Source: Phymatolithon calcareum (taxonomy: Eukaryota > Rhodophyta > Florideophyceae > Hapalidiales). Taken from it: a DNA stretch of 64,000 nucleotides. Shown here piece by piece: positions 22,466-32,685 of the stretch. The DNA lies in NCBI GenBank assembly GCA_977006965.1, contig OZ345365.1:744001-808000 (forward strand), written 5' to 3'. The stretch's first letter is position 1. Every line of letters starts with the position of its first letter. Under the pieces are notes generated by a model. It was given only the letters and a program-made list of their open reading frames with translations, did no database searches and was not told the origin of the DNA. A program made the translations under genes and the position numbers.

Positions 22466-24280
22466 TTACACGCGACGAAGAAGTGCTTTGCCAGGTTTGC
22501 TTTTCGTGGTTTCAACGAAACCATGACCGTTTCGGAGTGCTTCTCTTTTTCTAGCTTCCTGATCGAGCTGTGCGGCAAGATGAGACGAACTGATTTCACT
22601 CATTAGACCAATTTCCTGAAGGTTCAGTCTACATGTTAATGAAATATGAGACATGGCTCTTTTTCGTGAGTTGATATCAAATGCGACAAGTGGAAAAGTT
22701 TCATCTTGAGCAAATCGTCTGCTCGATAGATTTAAGTAATGTTTAATACATTCCTGCATGCTAACGCTTACCTTTCTAGGGGTATCTGGATGTCCATATC
22801 CAACTGGGAATAGGTGAGGGAATAGAGAACCAAAAACGTTTGTAGAACTTGCCGGTAAAAACTTTCCTGCTTGCTGCACATCTATGACTTGGGCTGTGGC
22901 CATTTTCAATGTCGTAATGGGTTCTGTTGCTGCTTCGGTAGTAAAAAGAGAGGCATTCTGATCAATCATTGTCTCTTCTTCCGAATTTTGAGCACTGTCG
23001 AATACTGTGTGTCTACGAATATTACTCTGATTTTTTGTTATCTCTTCAGATGCAATTTTGTTTTCGATATGGTATACAACATTGACGTTATCTAACTCTG
23101 ATTGCGGTAATGAAGATATGCTCTTCAGTTTAATTACTTCCTTACTATTTTTCTCTAGTGATTTATATAATAAGTTGTTCTGCATGTAAAATTGAAGAAG
23201 TTCATTCATTTTTTTCCTTCTAGCTTCAATTCTTCTCATTGTTACTCGTTTTTGGGCCTCCGTCATAGGATTTGTAAATATCAGTAGCAACTTTTCTTTG
23301 TCTTGAAGAAGTTGATTAATTCCCTCCTTTATGACATCAGGTAGAGAGGAAAATATAAGAAAATGGCTTTTAATGAGCTCATGCTTCCCTCCACTGGACA
23401 CAACCGTATGCCCTTTTATCGATGTAAGGGATGTAAGTCGTCTTTCTGTTACGGTGACATCTCTAATAGAATTTGGGAGCTGTCCTATCGCAAAACCGTT
23501 TGCAATAGATAGTCTAGGGGGGTTTCTGCTTTCATTTATGGTCCCGCGTGATAATGAGTTGAAACATTCCTCACATATTCGAAGCCTGAATTGTGCTTCA
23601 ATATTGGGGTCTTTTTCTACTCCCTTTTTGGATAGAAGAGTATTTCTTAGCTCTGGAATATACATTGCGACATCATAAAAGCTAATTTGTCCAATTGGGA
23701 TCTCAGAAGAAGGCGAAAGACGGCATTTACACCTTGAAAAAAGGTTTTCAGTATTTTTTCGAAGTGGACATTTATCTTCTAGTATCCATGAGTCACACAC
23801 TGCACATACTTTTCGATTCATGAAGGGTCCAATTAACTTCGCTCTACACTCATCGTAAATTTCACATTTTCTTTGTTCTGTCACCGGTACAAATAGTGCA
23901 TTCTGTTCAATTTCTTCTAATTCTTCTGCTGTCATTAGAAGTTGGAGATCTGATATCTGTGTATCCTCTATGTCGAAGTTCTCAATTCTGGCATTTCCCG
24001 CTTCATTTTCAATCTTTTTTCCTTTAGTGCGTGATGTAGTGATTTCGACATCACACGGGACTATCAGCTCGGGAACCGGACTTTTACTAAACCGATTCAT
24101 AGACTTAGGCCTAGGAGAAATGAGAATGGGTGCTTTTACTACCGAAATGGAGTCACAGTCCAGCCTCACGTGGCTCTTCGAAGAAACAATTTCTGGACGA
24201 GGTAGAATTCGAATATTTTTTGGGTATTTTTTTCTCACGTTTGCGCTATTCTTCCTCTGTTTTGTTTTCGTTCTTCTCAT
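22466..24280 (-). pseudogene. Helitron Rep polypeptide, N-terminal part
   Basis: 604 codons from ATG at 24280. A basic leader (RRTKTKQRKNSANVRKKYPK) is followed by a zinc-binding region of the type found in Helitron proteins (DUF6570-like): CAVCDSW, CKC, RICEECFNSLSRG, then PRLSIANGFAIGQLP. The C-terminal third holds the pre-Rep block FGSLFPHLFPVGYG and FPLVAFDI. The reading frame is the same as that of the Rep domain: the TAA at 22466-22468 is the only break over more than 1,050 codons. This makes the split look recent, although the helicase region is more damaged. Confidence 0.75.
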
Positions 24281-24296
24281 AAGGAAGTTTTTTTAG

Positions 24297-25175
24297 GTAC
24301 AATGCTAAACGTATAATTGATAATACTCAAATATGTGACTATTTTAAGTGAGACGTATTGAACGTTTTTAGAAAACGATTAAATATTTTAAGGATTTTGT
24401 CAAGAATGTGTTCCAATTAGCAATCAGCTGATTATTTGAGAAAATGTTTTCGAAACTTTAAGATGTATTATGACTTGTTTGTGTAGAGCTTGATTATATT
24501 GTGAAGTTTTTCAAACTGTTAGTCTTTTGAACGATTATGAGTTATTTAAGCTTGTCCAATATAATTTGTTGTTTCAGTTGTTACAAACTCTTAATCGTTT
24601 TCTTTGTTCAATATATTCACAGTGCTTCCTCTTTCTAGTCTTTTCTCAAATAGATAAATCTCTTTCTCAATCTCCACAGCCAGGTTCTCGCTTTCTGGCG
24701 TGAACAGTACACGAAATTGCAATTTGCGATTGTGTGAGAAAAGACTGCGCTTGGGCTAGAAGCCAACAGACGAAAGTGTTTTTCGCGTAGATAGTCGGTC
24801 TCGCGAGAAGGTTTCAGTGGTCCTGAAAGCTGAGGACGAGTGCAGATGTGATGGGGCCAGGTAGCGCGGAGTGGTTCTTACTCGGGTCTGAAGTGGAGTC
24901 CTAACAATACATAAATACCTGTTGAACAGGTTGCACGTGAATCAGAAAATATGGCGAGATACCGCTTGAAAATATACTATTGCACTCATCGGATACCCCC
25001 AGGCCCTCAGCTCACGAACAATCACTTCTAGAGGAGATTGTTTCTCTTCGTGGACATATACCTGCTTATGGTAACGCAAAAAAAGCAAACGCCTCTTATT
25101 ATGAGCAAATGAATAAAGCAGGCTGTATGATAGGAGGAGATACACGAAGGACTCCTGGCCACTTTATTGGTACAA
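24297..25175. other. AT-rich stretch, no supported gene
   Basis: It lies 5' of the Helitron ORF and may contain that element's 5' end and promoter. I see no clear TATA position or terminal motif. Confidence 0.4.
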
Positions 25176-25760
25176 GAACCAGTAGAGTATTGAACAAATG
25201 ATCCTTTAAAGGGGATCCTGCTGGCTCAGGTTTGGGCGATCCCAGTATACATACATACAGAATGGATCTTTTGCACCATGAATCTGCCGAACTTGGGGAA
25301 GATGCTCGTGCCCTGCATCTTCATCTCAAGAAGACCGCGCGACTATATTCGCTCTTAGATATAAAAATATCCATTTTATTCTCCTTATTTTTCTCGCACA
25401 AGCTATAGTTTCCAGTTCAGGAGCGAAAAACAAACGAACCAGAAGAGTATTGAACAAATGGCCCTTTGGAGGGGAACCTACTGTCTCAAGTTTGACATCG
25501 GACTCAGGGGATCCCACTACATAATACGTGCAGAATCGATTTTCTACACCATGAATCTGTCAGACTTGGGGAAGATGCTCATAAAAAACCATTATTTTCT
25601 TCTCATGCGATCATCATGTTTTTCGTCTCTTTAGACGTGCTGTGCCCTGCATCTTCATCTGAAGAAAACCGGACGATTATATTCGCCCTTAGTTATAAAA
25701 ATATCCATTTTCTTCTCTTTACTTTTCTTGCGCACGCTATAGTTTCCAGCTCTACCAATC
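25176..25760. repeat. Imperfect tandem duplication, about 260 bp and 320 bp units
   Basis: Unit 1 is 25176-25435 and unit 2 is 25436 to about 25755. Both carry GAACCAGWAGAGTATTGAAC, AACTTGGGGAAGATGCTC, CCCTGCATCTTCATCT, ATAAAAATATCCATTTT and GCTATAGTTTCCAG in this order. Unit 2 has about 60 extra T-rich bases inside. No ORF spans the units. Confidence 0.75.
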
Positions 25761-26050
25761 GGTACTTTGATATGAATAGACTAATGTTGTAACGAGATAG
25801 AATGATATGAAATACTAGAGTTGAATACCTGCCACGTGTCGCTACTCTCGCTCACTATTCTGATCTAGAAGCGTGCGAGACAGAAAGTATCGACTTGTCC
25901 TATCCCTGAAGGTGTGCCTAGAGAAATAAATATTTTGGAAATTACGTGAATCGTACACAATTACACGAGTCTAGCAATCTGATTCTTGGAGTGAAAAAGC
26001 AATGGTAGTGAAGCTCTAGTCCCTCTATACTGCCATTGTTCTTGTCTACT

Positions 26051-26077
26051 ATGGAAACTGCTATCAGCAGTTTCCAT
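26051..26077. repeat. 27-bp perfect inverted repeat
   Basis: ATGGAAACTGCT, loop ATC, then the exact complement. Confidence 0.8.
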
Positions 26078-26243
26078 CCTAGTTTCTAAAGATTACTTAT
26101 GTAATGAATGTGGATGCAGCGATCTAATCTGAGTTTCAGGTGAGACTGCTCCTTCACAGTGATTACTTCGACAATTGGGGCCGTGATTTTTACAGCGACC
26201 ATATGATTTTCTGATCAAGTGCATTTTCGCGGTGGGTAGTATC

Positions 26244-26301
26244 CTGCGTCACCAAACTCTCGTGTGCACTTGAAGTGCACTGTGAGAGTTTGGGTACGCA
26301 G
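26244..26301. repeat. 58-bp imperfect palindrome
   Basis: The arms CTGCGTCACCAAACTCTCGT... and ...GAGAGTTTGGGTACGCAG meet at CACTTGAAGTGC with almost no loop and few mismatches. It lies about 140 bp before the orphan ORF at 26438. Confidence 0.75.
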
Positions 26302-26437
26302 CGTAGTTCAGCTACGTCTCTATTGGGTTCCATCAGAGCACCGAGATTAAAGCGCCGGTTCATTATGAACAGGAATTAGTGTATAAATTGCCTCTTCCCC
26401 GCTTATGTAGGAACATCTGAACAAACATATCCCCGAC

Positions 26438-27217
26438 ATGGAAACCACCAAAAAGGACAGAGCCACACAAGGCAGCACAAGCTCTCCGAAACTGGCACAA
26501 AAGAGAGTAAACAAAGATATTCGGGTCGGACAAGCTCAAAAAAAGCAGCATGAAAATTGGACGAAGCCCAACCTTGGGAAAAAGATCCCGGTATCTGACG
26601 AAAACAGTGCTCTCATCAACTCGCCGACTGCACGTTCTGATATGAATCTCTTCATGGAAAAACTGAACGAAATGACTTCGGAGAAACTATGTGACTTCGA
26701 TAGTCGTACGTCCAAATTTGTTTTCGGGGACTCCAGAAGTGACCAGCAGGCTTATCTCGTGGATAACGATACTCTGCAACTCAAACTTTTATCGATCGAG
26801 GGCGAGGCAGTTGACGCCATACTGTTTATCTCAACAGCTCTCTTACTCAATAACGTGTTTTGTTCCTATTACATAGGACCTAATGCCACGAATTTCCTGT
26901 TTATGAACAATGCGGCTTCGCCGTATAAGCCAAGAAACAAGAACTGTCAGTTCTTAATACCCGAAACAACTTCACTTCTTTTAAAGCCCCCATCGTTCTT
27001 TGCTACACCTGCCCCTCTTGTTCAAGATGAACAGGGATCGCAACTTCATGAGGTTGATTCCGTGCAAGAGGAGCAAGTTACAGTGTTCTTTAATATCGTC
27101 GGTTGCTTCTATCTTAAGAAGATTCATATCAAACCCCGAATGCTTCTCATTAAGAAGACCCCTGTTTCTCTCGATGTTCCGCTTGCAAAAAAACTCAGAA
27201 CAGATATTCTCATATAG
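26438..27217 (+). CDS. Hypothetical protein
   Basis: A 259-codon ORF from ATG at 26438, the longest open frame in this stretch. I do not recognise it. Residues 1-60 are basic and low in hydrophobics (many Lys, Gln, Ser) and look disordered. From about residue 70 to the end it is mixed alpha/beta-like with a hydrophobic segment (AILFISTALLLNN, about 130-142) too short and isolated to call a membrane protein. There is no Cys cluster or repeat. AATAAAA follows at 27235, about 20 bp after the stop, which supports a real transcript. It could be a transposon or virus-like accessory gene. Confidence 0.5.
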   Translation: METTKKDRATQGSTSSPKLAQKRVNKDIRVGQAQKKQHENWTKPNLGKKIPVSDENSALINSPTARSDMNLFMEKLNEMTSEKLCDFDSRTSKFVFGDSRSDQQAYLVDNDTLQLKLLSIEGEAVDAILFISTALLLNNVFCSYYIGPNATNFLFMNNAASPYKPRNKNCQFLIPETTSLLLKPPSFFATPAPLVQDEQGSQLHEVDSVQEEQVTVFFNIVGCFYLKKIHIKPRMLLIKKTPVSLDVPLAKKLRTDILI

Positions 27218-27495
27218 CGATAATCATGCGTTTCAATAAAATTGTAAGAATGGCGTACAATTTGGAAGTTGAAAGTCGCGTTGTACACTTTCTTAAGAAA
27301 GTTGTAGAAAGAGGAAAGAAGAGCGGCTATCTGATACTTTAAGAGTGCTTGTATCAGTTCCTTTAGTGTATTTGAAGAGCTGAAGTTGGGTGGGCGGTTG
27401 AATTGGTAGGGTTCACAGTGCTGATGTTGTGCTTGTGCAGGTTTTGTATTGTGTTGGTGGTGTTATGGCCAGTGATAAATGAGCGAGAAATAGAA

Positions 27496-27603
27496 TAGAT
27501 AAACCGAAGTGAGATTGAGGCGAATGCGAGTGGAAGTGAGTATGAGTTATATGAGCGACAATGGCTAGACATGGCCCGTGCCTACAGAATGCTAGTTGAA
27601 GTA
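27496..27603 (+). pseudogene. Shared coding fragment Y, copy 1
   Basis: Reads NRSEIEANASGSEYELYERQ then WLDMARAYRMLV before a stop. DNA from 27496 to 27566 matches 51144-51213, where the same frame gives NPNEIAAHASGSKYDLYERQ. The protein is unknown. Both copies lie upstream of NB-ARC family sequence, about 300 bp and 1 kb away. Confidence 0.5.
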
Positions 27604-27870
27604 AAGGTGTCCTAATGACTCTGGAGCCATATGAAAACTAAGAGTTCTCGAAGTCGCACGATTTGATGGTTGGTCGAGTCCATGTCGTGAGTGAAAGCTT
27701 GAGATTCTTTTACACCCGCGACAGTACTGTCTCGGCGTACGCCCGGCAGCATGGTTGCGATAATAAAAGTCAACAATAGCATGAAAAGAAGAGTTGTTAC
27801 CAGGGGGAGCACACCTGTGGAAATCATTGTTGAATGTAGATGACCTGCACAAGCCCATTGACTGCGCGTA

Positions 27871-27931
27871 GAATGAAGATAGGCTGGGTATGACATACAC
27901 AGTTTCTGAATGGATATCTGTCATCGGAACC
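27871..27931 (+). pseudogene. NB-ARC family fragment, 61 bp
   Basis: Nearly identical (two differences that I can see) to 16603-16663, including the in-frame TGA followed by CATACACAGTTTCTGAATGG. Shared decay shows the two copies descend from an already broken gene. Confidence 0.75.
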
Positions 27932-28682
27932 TATTCGTATTATAAGAAACATTTACTTCACGAAACCTAAAAAATGGTTTATTCAAAAATGCGAAATCTA
28001 GACTTGTGAGCCCAGCCAAAAAAGTTTTAAAATTAGTTACTACAGTATCGTACTGTCCTTCACAGTCTAAAAGCTGGGAGGCAGCAACTGAAGAAGGTTT
28101 TCCCGTATATTCGTAAGACTAGGACGCACTGAATTTTATTTAGAAATATATTTGAATCGAAAAGATGTACTGTGCTATCACTCTTGCGGTAGAGTTGTAC
28201 ACATGCGCCATTGATGAAGGCGAATACGTAAATGCAATGAGAATATCACCATGGAATTCGACAACAATGGAAGAAGAAGTTGGATGGCGTTGTTCCACTT
28301 CCATGAAATGTTCCAACAGATTAGGAATGAGCATCAACCTAATTCTGAAACTTGATATCACTTTTGATATTATGCCTCAAACCTTGATATAATATCAATT
28401 ACAGTTATCTGTCTGCCAGTAAAGTAGTTTCTCCATAGTCATTCTCTGACACGTGTGATAGGACAGAAAAGTCTTCGAATAATCAACGATTTTGCCTGTT
28501 TAAATGGGGAATACGTACACAAATCTGTTATGACACCATGGATGTCATTAAATTACAGTAGTTGATATCGGACTGGAAATCTTGATATACTTTGATACCG
28601 CCAATATCAGCTTGATAATTAATATTCGAACACTTACCGGAAACATCACATCGCTGAGATTTTAGCATAAGAAGTTTTAAAA
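27932..28682. other. Non-coding stretch with recurring TTGATAT motifs
   Basis: TTGATAT or its complement occurs repeatedly between 28340 and 28640. No ORF with a recognisable motif. Confidence 0.4.
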
Positions 28683-28960
28683 ACGACATTATCCTTCAGA
28701 ATTCCAGAAAGGTACACTTTCACCGTTGACAAAATCTTATTTCAAGTATGACTGTATCAGTTAATTTATTTCAAAACATCTTGAAATTTTAAGCCCTTCT
28801 TTCCAATCATAAATCGTCTAAAAAGTCCTTTGGCATACGATTTTATGAAAACGACATCATCCTTCAGAATTCCAGAAAGGTACACTTTCACCGCTAACAA
28901 AATCTTATTTCAAGCATGATTGTATCAGTTAATTTATATCAAAACATCTTGAAATTTTAA
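28683..28960. repeat. 110-bp direct repeat, two copies 168 bp apart
   Basis: 28683-28792 and 28851-28960 are nearly identical (ACGACATYATCCTTCAGAAT ... CATCTTGAAATTTTAA). A 58-bp spacer separates them. Confidence 0.85.
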
Positions 28961-29249
28961 TCCCCTTAGTGTACCAATCAGATGTTCAGAATGGGGATTT
29001 TTTGGCCAATCCATTGTGAAGAAAACAGTTTTATCCAATAAGGATGCGAGGAATGCAGTGCTGATTGGCTGTTTATGGCTCCTTACATGGCTTCTTACAC
29101 GGCGCACCCGCATCACTTAGAATACCATAACCTAAAGTTTTGGAATTTCTAAACATATGTGCAAGCTTGATGACATGTGTACACGTGTACCGAGATCACA
29201 CAATCATAATGAAGTGTGTTGCGACTAGAGCACCACGCAATCACGCTTC
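28961..29249. other. No supported feature
   Basis: A short palindrome, TGTACACGTGTAC, lies near 29178; otherwise there is nothing I can support. Confidence 0.4.
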
Positions 29250-29737
29250 CAACATTTGAATCCTCGAATTCACTCCAAGCTCCCGAAGCTTATGTATGCA
29301 TCCTGTTGCCTTTCGAACTCCTGCTATGGCCGTGTCATCCGTAACACCCTTGTTATTCACGCTTACCCCGAGATACGAGAGTCTCCAGGCTTGATGCAGT
29401 TCTCGTCCCGCCAAGTAAAATGTGTGCTTCGGAAGCCCTTTGTACTTAAAAACTTAGCTTTTTCCTGGTTTTGTGTTCCATTTTCGCTTGCCCAAATGGT
29501 CGCTGTATCAAGAATTTTCTGAATTCCTCGTCCTGTCTTCGCTTGAAGCTGCACATCTTCTGCGAACAATTGCACTGGGCTGTCTGAGACGTTTCCGTCT
29601 GTCTTGGAGACGGCTCCTGCGAATGTGTCCATTGAAGATGAGGAAGATGTCTAGGAGAGTTATGGGTGCTCATTAACGGATGAATCCGGATGAGAGCGAC
29701 GGAAGTGGTGACGTTAGTAGATCTGGGAGTGCGCAAT
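29250..29737 (-). pseudogene. LINE reverse transcriptase, C-terminal fragment
   Basis: Minus-strand reading with RT motif C as LFAEDVQLQA (the usual ADD reads AED), then KTGRGIQKILDTATIWASE. In a second frame it continues YLGVSVNNKGVTDDTAIAGV and HKLRELGVNS, which is the RT thumb. It lacks motifs A and B because another LINE 3' end (29739-30111) sits directly upstream on the same strand. Mutated and frameshifted, so inactive. Confidence 0.85.
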
Positions 29738-29738
29738 T

Positions 29739-30111
29739 GGGGGGGATATATGTTGATTTATTTTAAAAGCACCCAAGACCTCACTGTGAGTAACGGGGCA
29801 GCTTCTCAATTACTTCTAACTTACCGCATTCTATTTTCCTAACATTCCTTGATTCGATTTTCTCTCCATATGAGAGTTCGAGTTAGTCTTTTGCATTCAT
29901 ATTCAGACTCTTTGTCCATCGTCTTAGACCGGAGTATGCGTTGGAGTGCAATAAGCTCGATTTCAGCACTAGGTCCGAAATATTCACCGAGGATTGATTT
30001 CCTCCACAACGGAGCTCTGTTAAATTCAGTCTTAGGCATCTTAGCCTTGTCGTTGGGATTGTGCAATAGTTGAACCAGATGATACGGGCTCGATTCTTCG
30101 GAATAGATCAC
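29739..30111 (-). mobile_element. LINE 3' end fragment, copy 3
   Basis: The best-preserved copy. The ORF tail is FNRAPLWRKSILGEYFGPSA, then ELIALQRIL and YECKRLTRTLIWREN. It is followed by GAGAAGCTGCCCCGTTACTC and AAATAAATCAACATATATC, and it ends in C-rich sequence at 29739. It appears to have inserted into, or next to, the older RT copy at 29250-29737. Confidence 0.75.
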
Positions 30112-30535
30112 AGCAGTTTTTGAAAATTATTGTGAAGTCCAAGGTCCCGCTGGTGATTGTAGCTCCGAGTCTGGTAGATGTCCGATAAAATATGTCATTA
30201 AATGTTCTTTCATTTCTATGCTACCTTGAGAATTATGTTACTAACAAGTCCAAGAACTGCTGTATGTGTTGGCCGGAAGCTTGTTTTTTCCAGCCGAAAA
30301 GTAAAGATTCATGTTTTGTTTAAGTAATTGGAATTTGACCCTCTTACATTATCAGCTTGAACTGCTCCATGTCGATAGCAGGGCCCTGTCTCTCACAAGG
30401 GATGTCTGGAATGCCCGTCGAAAACTTGAATGGAATTGCAGAGGGAAAATTCTTCAAAATATGAAGTATAGCTATGTGGATCCGAGCTTGTCGCTTGGCA
30501 GCGCTTCTTGTGTACGTATTTCTCGATATCGACAG
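30112..30535. other. No supported gene
   Basis: Short unrelated ORFs only. Confidence 0.4.
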
Positions 30536-30843
30536 CGGGATATGTGATGTTTTCTTTTGAAAACTCCCAACACCTCAATTTGAGCACAGGGCAGCTTCTC
30601 ACTGTCTTCCGTGGCGGTCACACCGGACTCTCAGAGTAGCTCCATAATTTGAATTTCTCTTAAACGCACATTGCACCACATTCGACTCAACCTACCCGAA
30701 GCCCGTACTCTGAACTCGTCATCAAGAGACTCCTCTCTTTTTCTAACCCGTACTGCATGTGTCCAAGTTGCCGTGATGTACGGCCTATTTTCGGAGCTCG
30801 CTATTATCGGCTCCAGTTTGAGCAGGCCAAGACGTAACGTCAC
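30536..30843 (-). mobile_element. LINE 3' end fragment, copy 4
   Basis: The 3' UTR block GAGAAGCTGCCCTGTGCTC and GAGGTGTTGGGAG runs to the end at 30536. The ORF tail (30631-30843, ending REIQIMELL) is diverged from copies 1 and 3. Confidence 0.55.
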
Positions 30844-30882
30844 CCACGGAACAAGTTGCCTCCACTGAGCCTGCTAGAAAAA

Positions 30883-31051
30883 CTACCGTCTCAATGGTAG
30901 GCTCAAATCAGACAAATACTTAATCGTAGGACTTCGAATTCTCTTTTGGGTAGCCTAGAGCTACCGAATTCGAAGCTGTAATCAACTTCCAAATCCTATG
31001 CTATAGGCTCCTTCGCAAGGAACCTATTTTATAGAGGGCATGCTTGCCCTC
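30883..31051. other. Cluster of four stem-loops, candidate structured RNA
   Basis: Stem 1: CTACC/GGTAG (30883-30900). Stem 2: CTTCGAATTC/GAATTCGAAG (30932-30941, 30966-30975), which encloses GGTAG/CTACC. Stem 3: TAGGCTCCTT, loop CGC, AAGGAACCTA with one mismatch (31004-31026). Stem 4: GAGGGCA, loop TGCT, TGCCCTC (31034-31051). There is no ORF here. The strand is unknown. Confidence 0.45.
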
Positions 31052-31091
31052 CTGGAGAATAAACTCAGATTTTCACCAAAACCGATCAAGG

Positions 31092-31325
31092 TCAGGACGG
31101 AAAAGCCCGCACAAGTCTGTAGAGGGCCTGCGTGAGTCTTTTGTAATCATATTCAGTCTCCTTGTCCATATCCGTCCATCGCAGTGCTTGTTGGAGTGCT
31201 GCGAGCTCAAGCAAAGCATCGGTTCCAAAGTGTGTCGCCAAGTTTGATTTTCTCCACAAAGGGGCTCTATTGAAAGTCACTCTTAGGCACCTCAGACGAG
31301 TGTTTTTGTCTCTTATATGTACCAC
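31092..31325 (-). mobile_element. LINE 3' ORF fragment, copy 5
   Basis: RVTFNRAPLWRKSNLATHFG, LELAALQQALR and YDYKRLTQAL match copies 1 and 3 in register. The 3' UTR is missing. Confidence 0.7.
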
Positions 31326-31622
31326 TCTTGGCAGCTTGTTCGGTTTGTCTAATGGGGATTTTTAACGACATCGACACCGCGGCATGGACTCTATTTGGCA
31401 ACACCCCAAGCAGTACTTGTTGGAAGATATAAGGTTTTAGTTGACAAGAGTACATTATCTTGGAGAATATTGGAGAAAGCATACCTTGTAAATAATACAT
31501 TTTCAATATATTAACAGCTCGCTTTCGCGTAAGAATAGATTATTTAATCAAGAAAGTCAAATGCATAAGTAATTTATTCATGGAGACGGTCAAAAGTAAA
31601 TATGAATTATTGGAATATATTC
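31326..31622. other. No supported feature
   Basis: Probably includes the 3' flank or 3' end of the hAT element. No terminal repeat was identified. Confidence 0.3.
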
Positions 31623-32315
31623 TCATTCCATTATCGCACTTACGTCCTGGATGCACCACAGGTCTGCATTCATATGTAGAAAAAGCTGCATCTCAAGGTT
31701 CGCTGGAGACAGACTCTTCCTGTGCTTATTCAGAGTGTATCCAGCTTTGGAGAAGAACCGTTCAACGATGTTGGAAGTAGGCAATATGAAACGAAGGTCT
31801 AAATATCCGGAACGATTTACAGACAGCCTGCGTTTCTTCAAAAGACATCGAGTCCTTGTCCACTGTCGTAACTGTTTCAGAATCCACAGAGACTACTTTC
31901 AGAGAATCTGTTGCTTTTTTCTCTTGACTTGTCATCAACTCAATTCTTTTGTCTTGTATTTTTGCGATGCCGGTCTCGAAATGGGGATCTCGCACAATGC
32001 TATCATTAGAAGATAACCTTGATTTTGCGCTGGGAAACTTAGCAGTGACCGCGTCGAAAAGAACACGAACCGCAGCGATGGAAAACGGCAGCAGAGACGA
32101 AACAACAAAATGCACCCAACCATGAGCCGCGACCACTTCAGGTTTGTAGAAGTAAGCCGCCTTGTCACTTGAATTAATCGATGGTGTGCATGTCGATGAC
32201 ACGAGCGAAGAGTCGGTTTCCTGAAGATCTTTCAATTCCTCTGGATGCTTGGCTCGCACGTGCGATAACAGATTGGCATATCCACTGCCCTTCTGCTTCC
32301 TGGTAGTGCCACAGA

Positions 32316-32655
32316 TGTGATTTGCCAGCGCAGATAGCGAGTAGTTACGATTGGTACACAAATAGTGGAAATAAAATAAAATTTCGGGCCTACGTGCCGA
32401 CCACGAAATTCTCAACTTCTCACCGACGACCGGTGAGGCTGGTTGATCCACCTTATTGATTGCGTACACAAGCGAGTTTACTTCTTCTTCGACTAAAACT
32501 TCCCTCTCGAGCACCGAGGCAGGAGTATATATGCTACTTGAAACACACACTAATTAAGATAAACGCAAAGACAATTTGGACCTCACAATCGATCCGCCTC
32601 TACGCACCAGCGTAAAAGGTGGAAAACAACTGGTCCAATCTCCCGAAGTTTCACA
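32316..32655 (-). repeat. 3' LTR of the Copia element
   Basis: 340 bp, beginning TGTGAAACTTCGGGAG and ending GGCAAATCACA on the minus strand. The TG...CA ends are intact. Because both LTRs carry it, the sequence encodes a fortuitous 79-residue peptide in frame with the hAT tail. Confidence 0.95.
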
Positions 32656-32668
32656 TTCCCACTCTTTA
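32656..32668 (-). promoter_or_regulatory. Polypurine tract
   Basis: AAAGAGTGGGAA on the minus strand lies directly against the 3' LTR, the site where plus-strand DNA synthesis would be primed. Confidence 0.65.
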
Positions 32669-32685
32669 AAAAACGAGAGTGAGGT

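Larger units (their letters stand above)
19552..24280 (-). mobile_element. Helitron with OTU domain (Helentron-like), decayed
   Basis: The minus-strand gene order is an N-terminal zinc-binding region, HUH Rep, Pif1-type helicase C-terminus and OTU peptidase, as in Helentron-type rolling-circle transposons. The protein is split by two in-frame stops (22466-22468 and 20446-20448) and by a frameshift plus deletion near 20960-21110 that removed the helicase Walker motifs. The block is AT-rich compared with its flanks. Element termini were not located. Confidence 0.85.
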
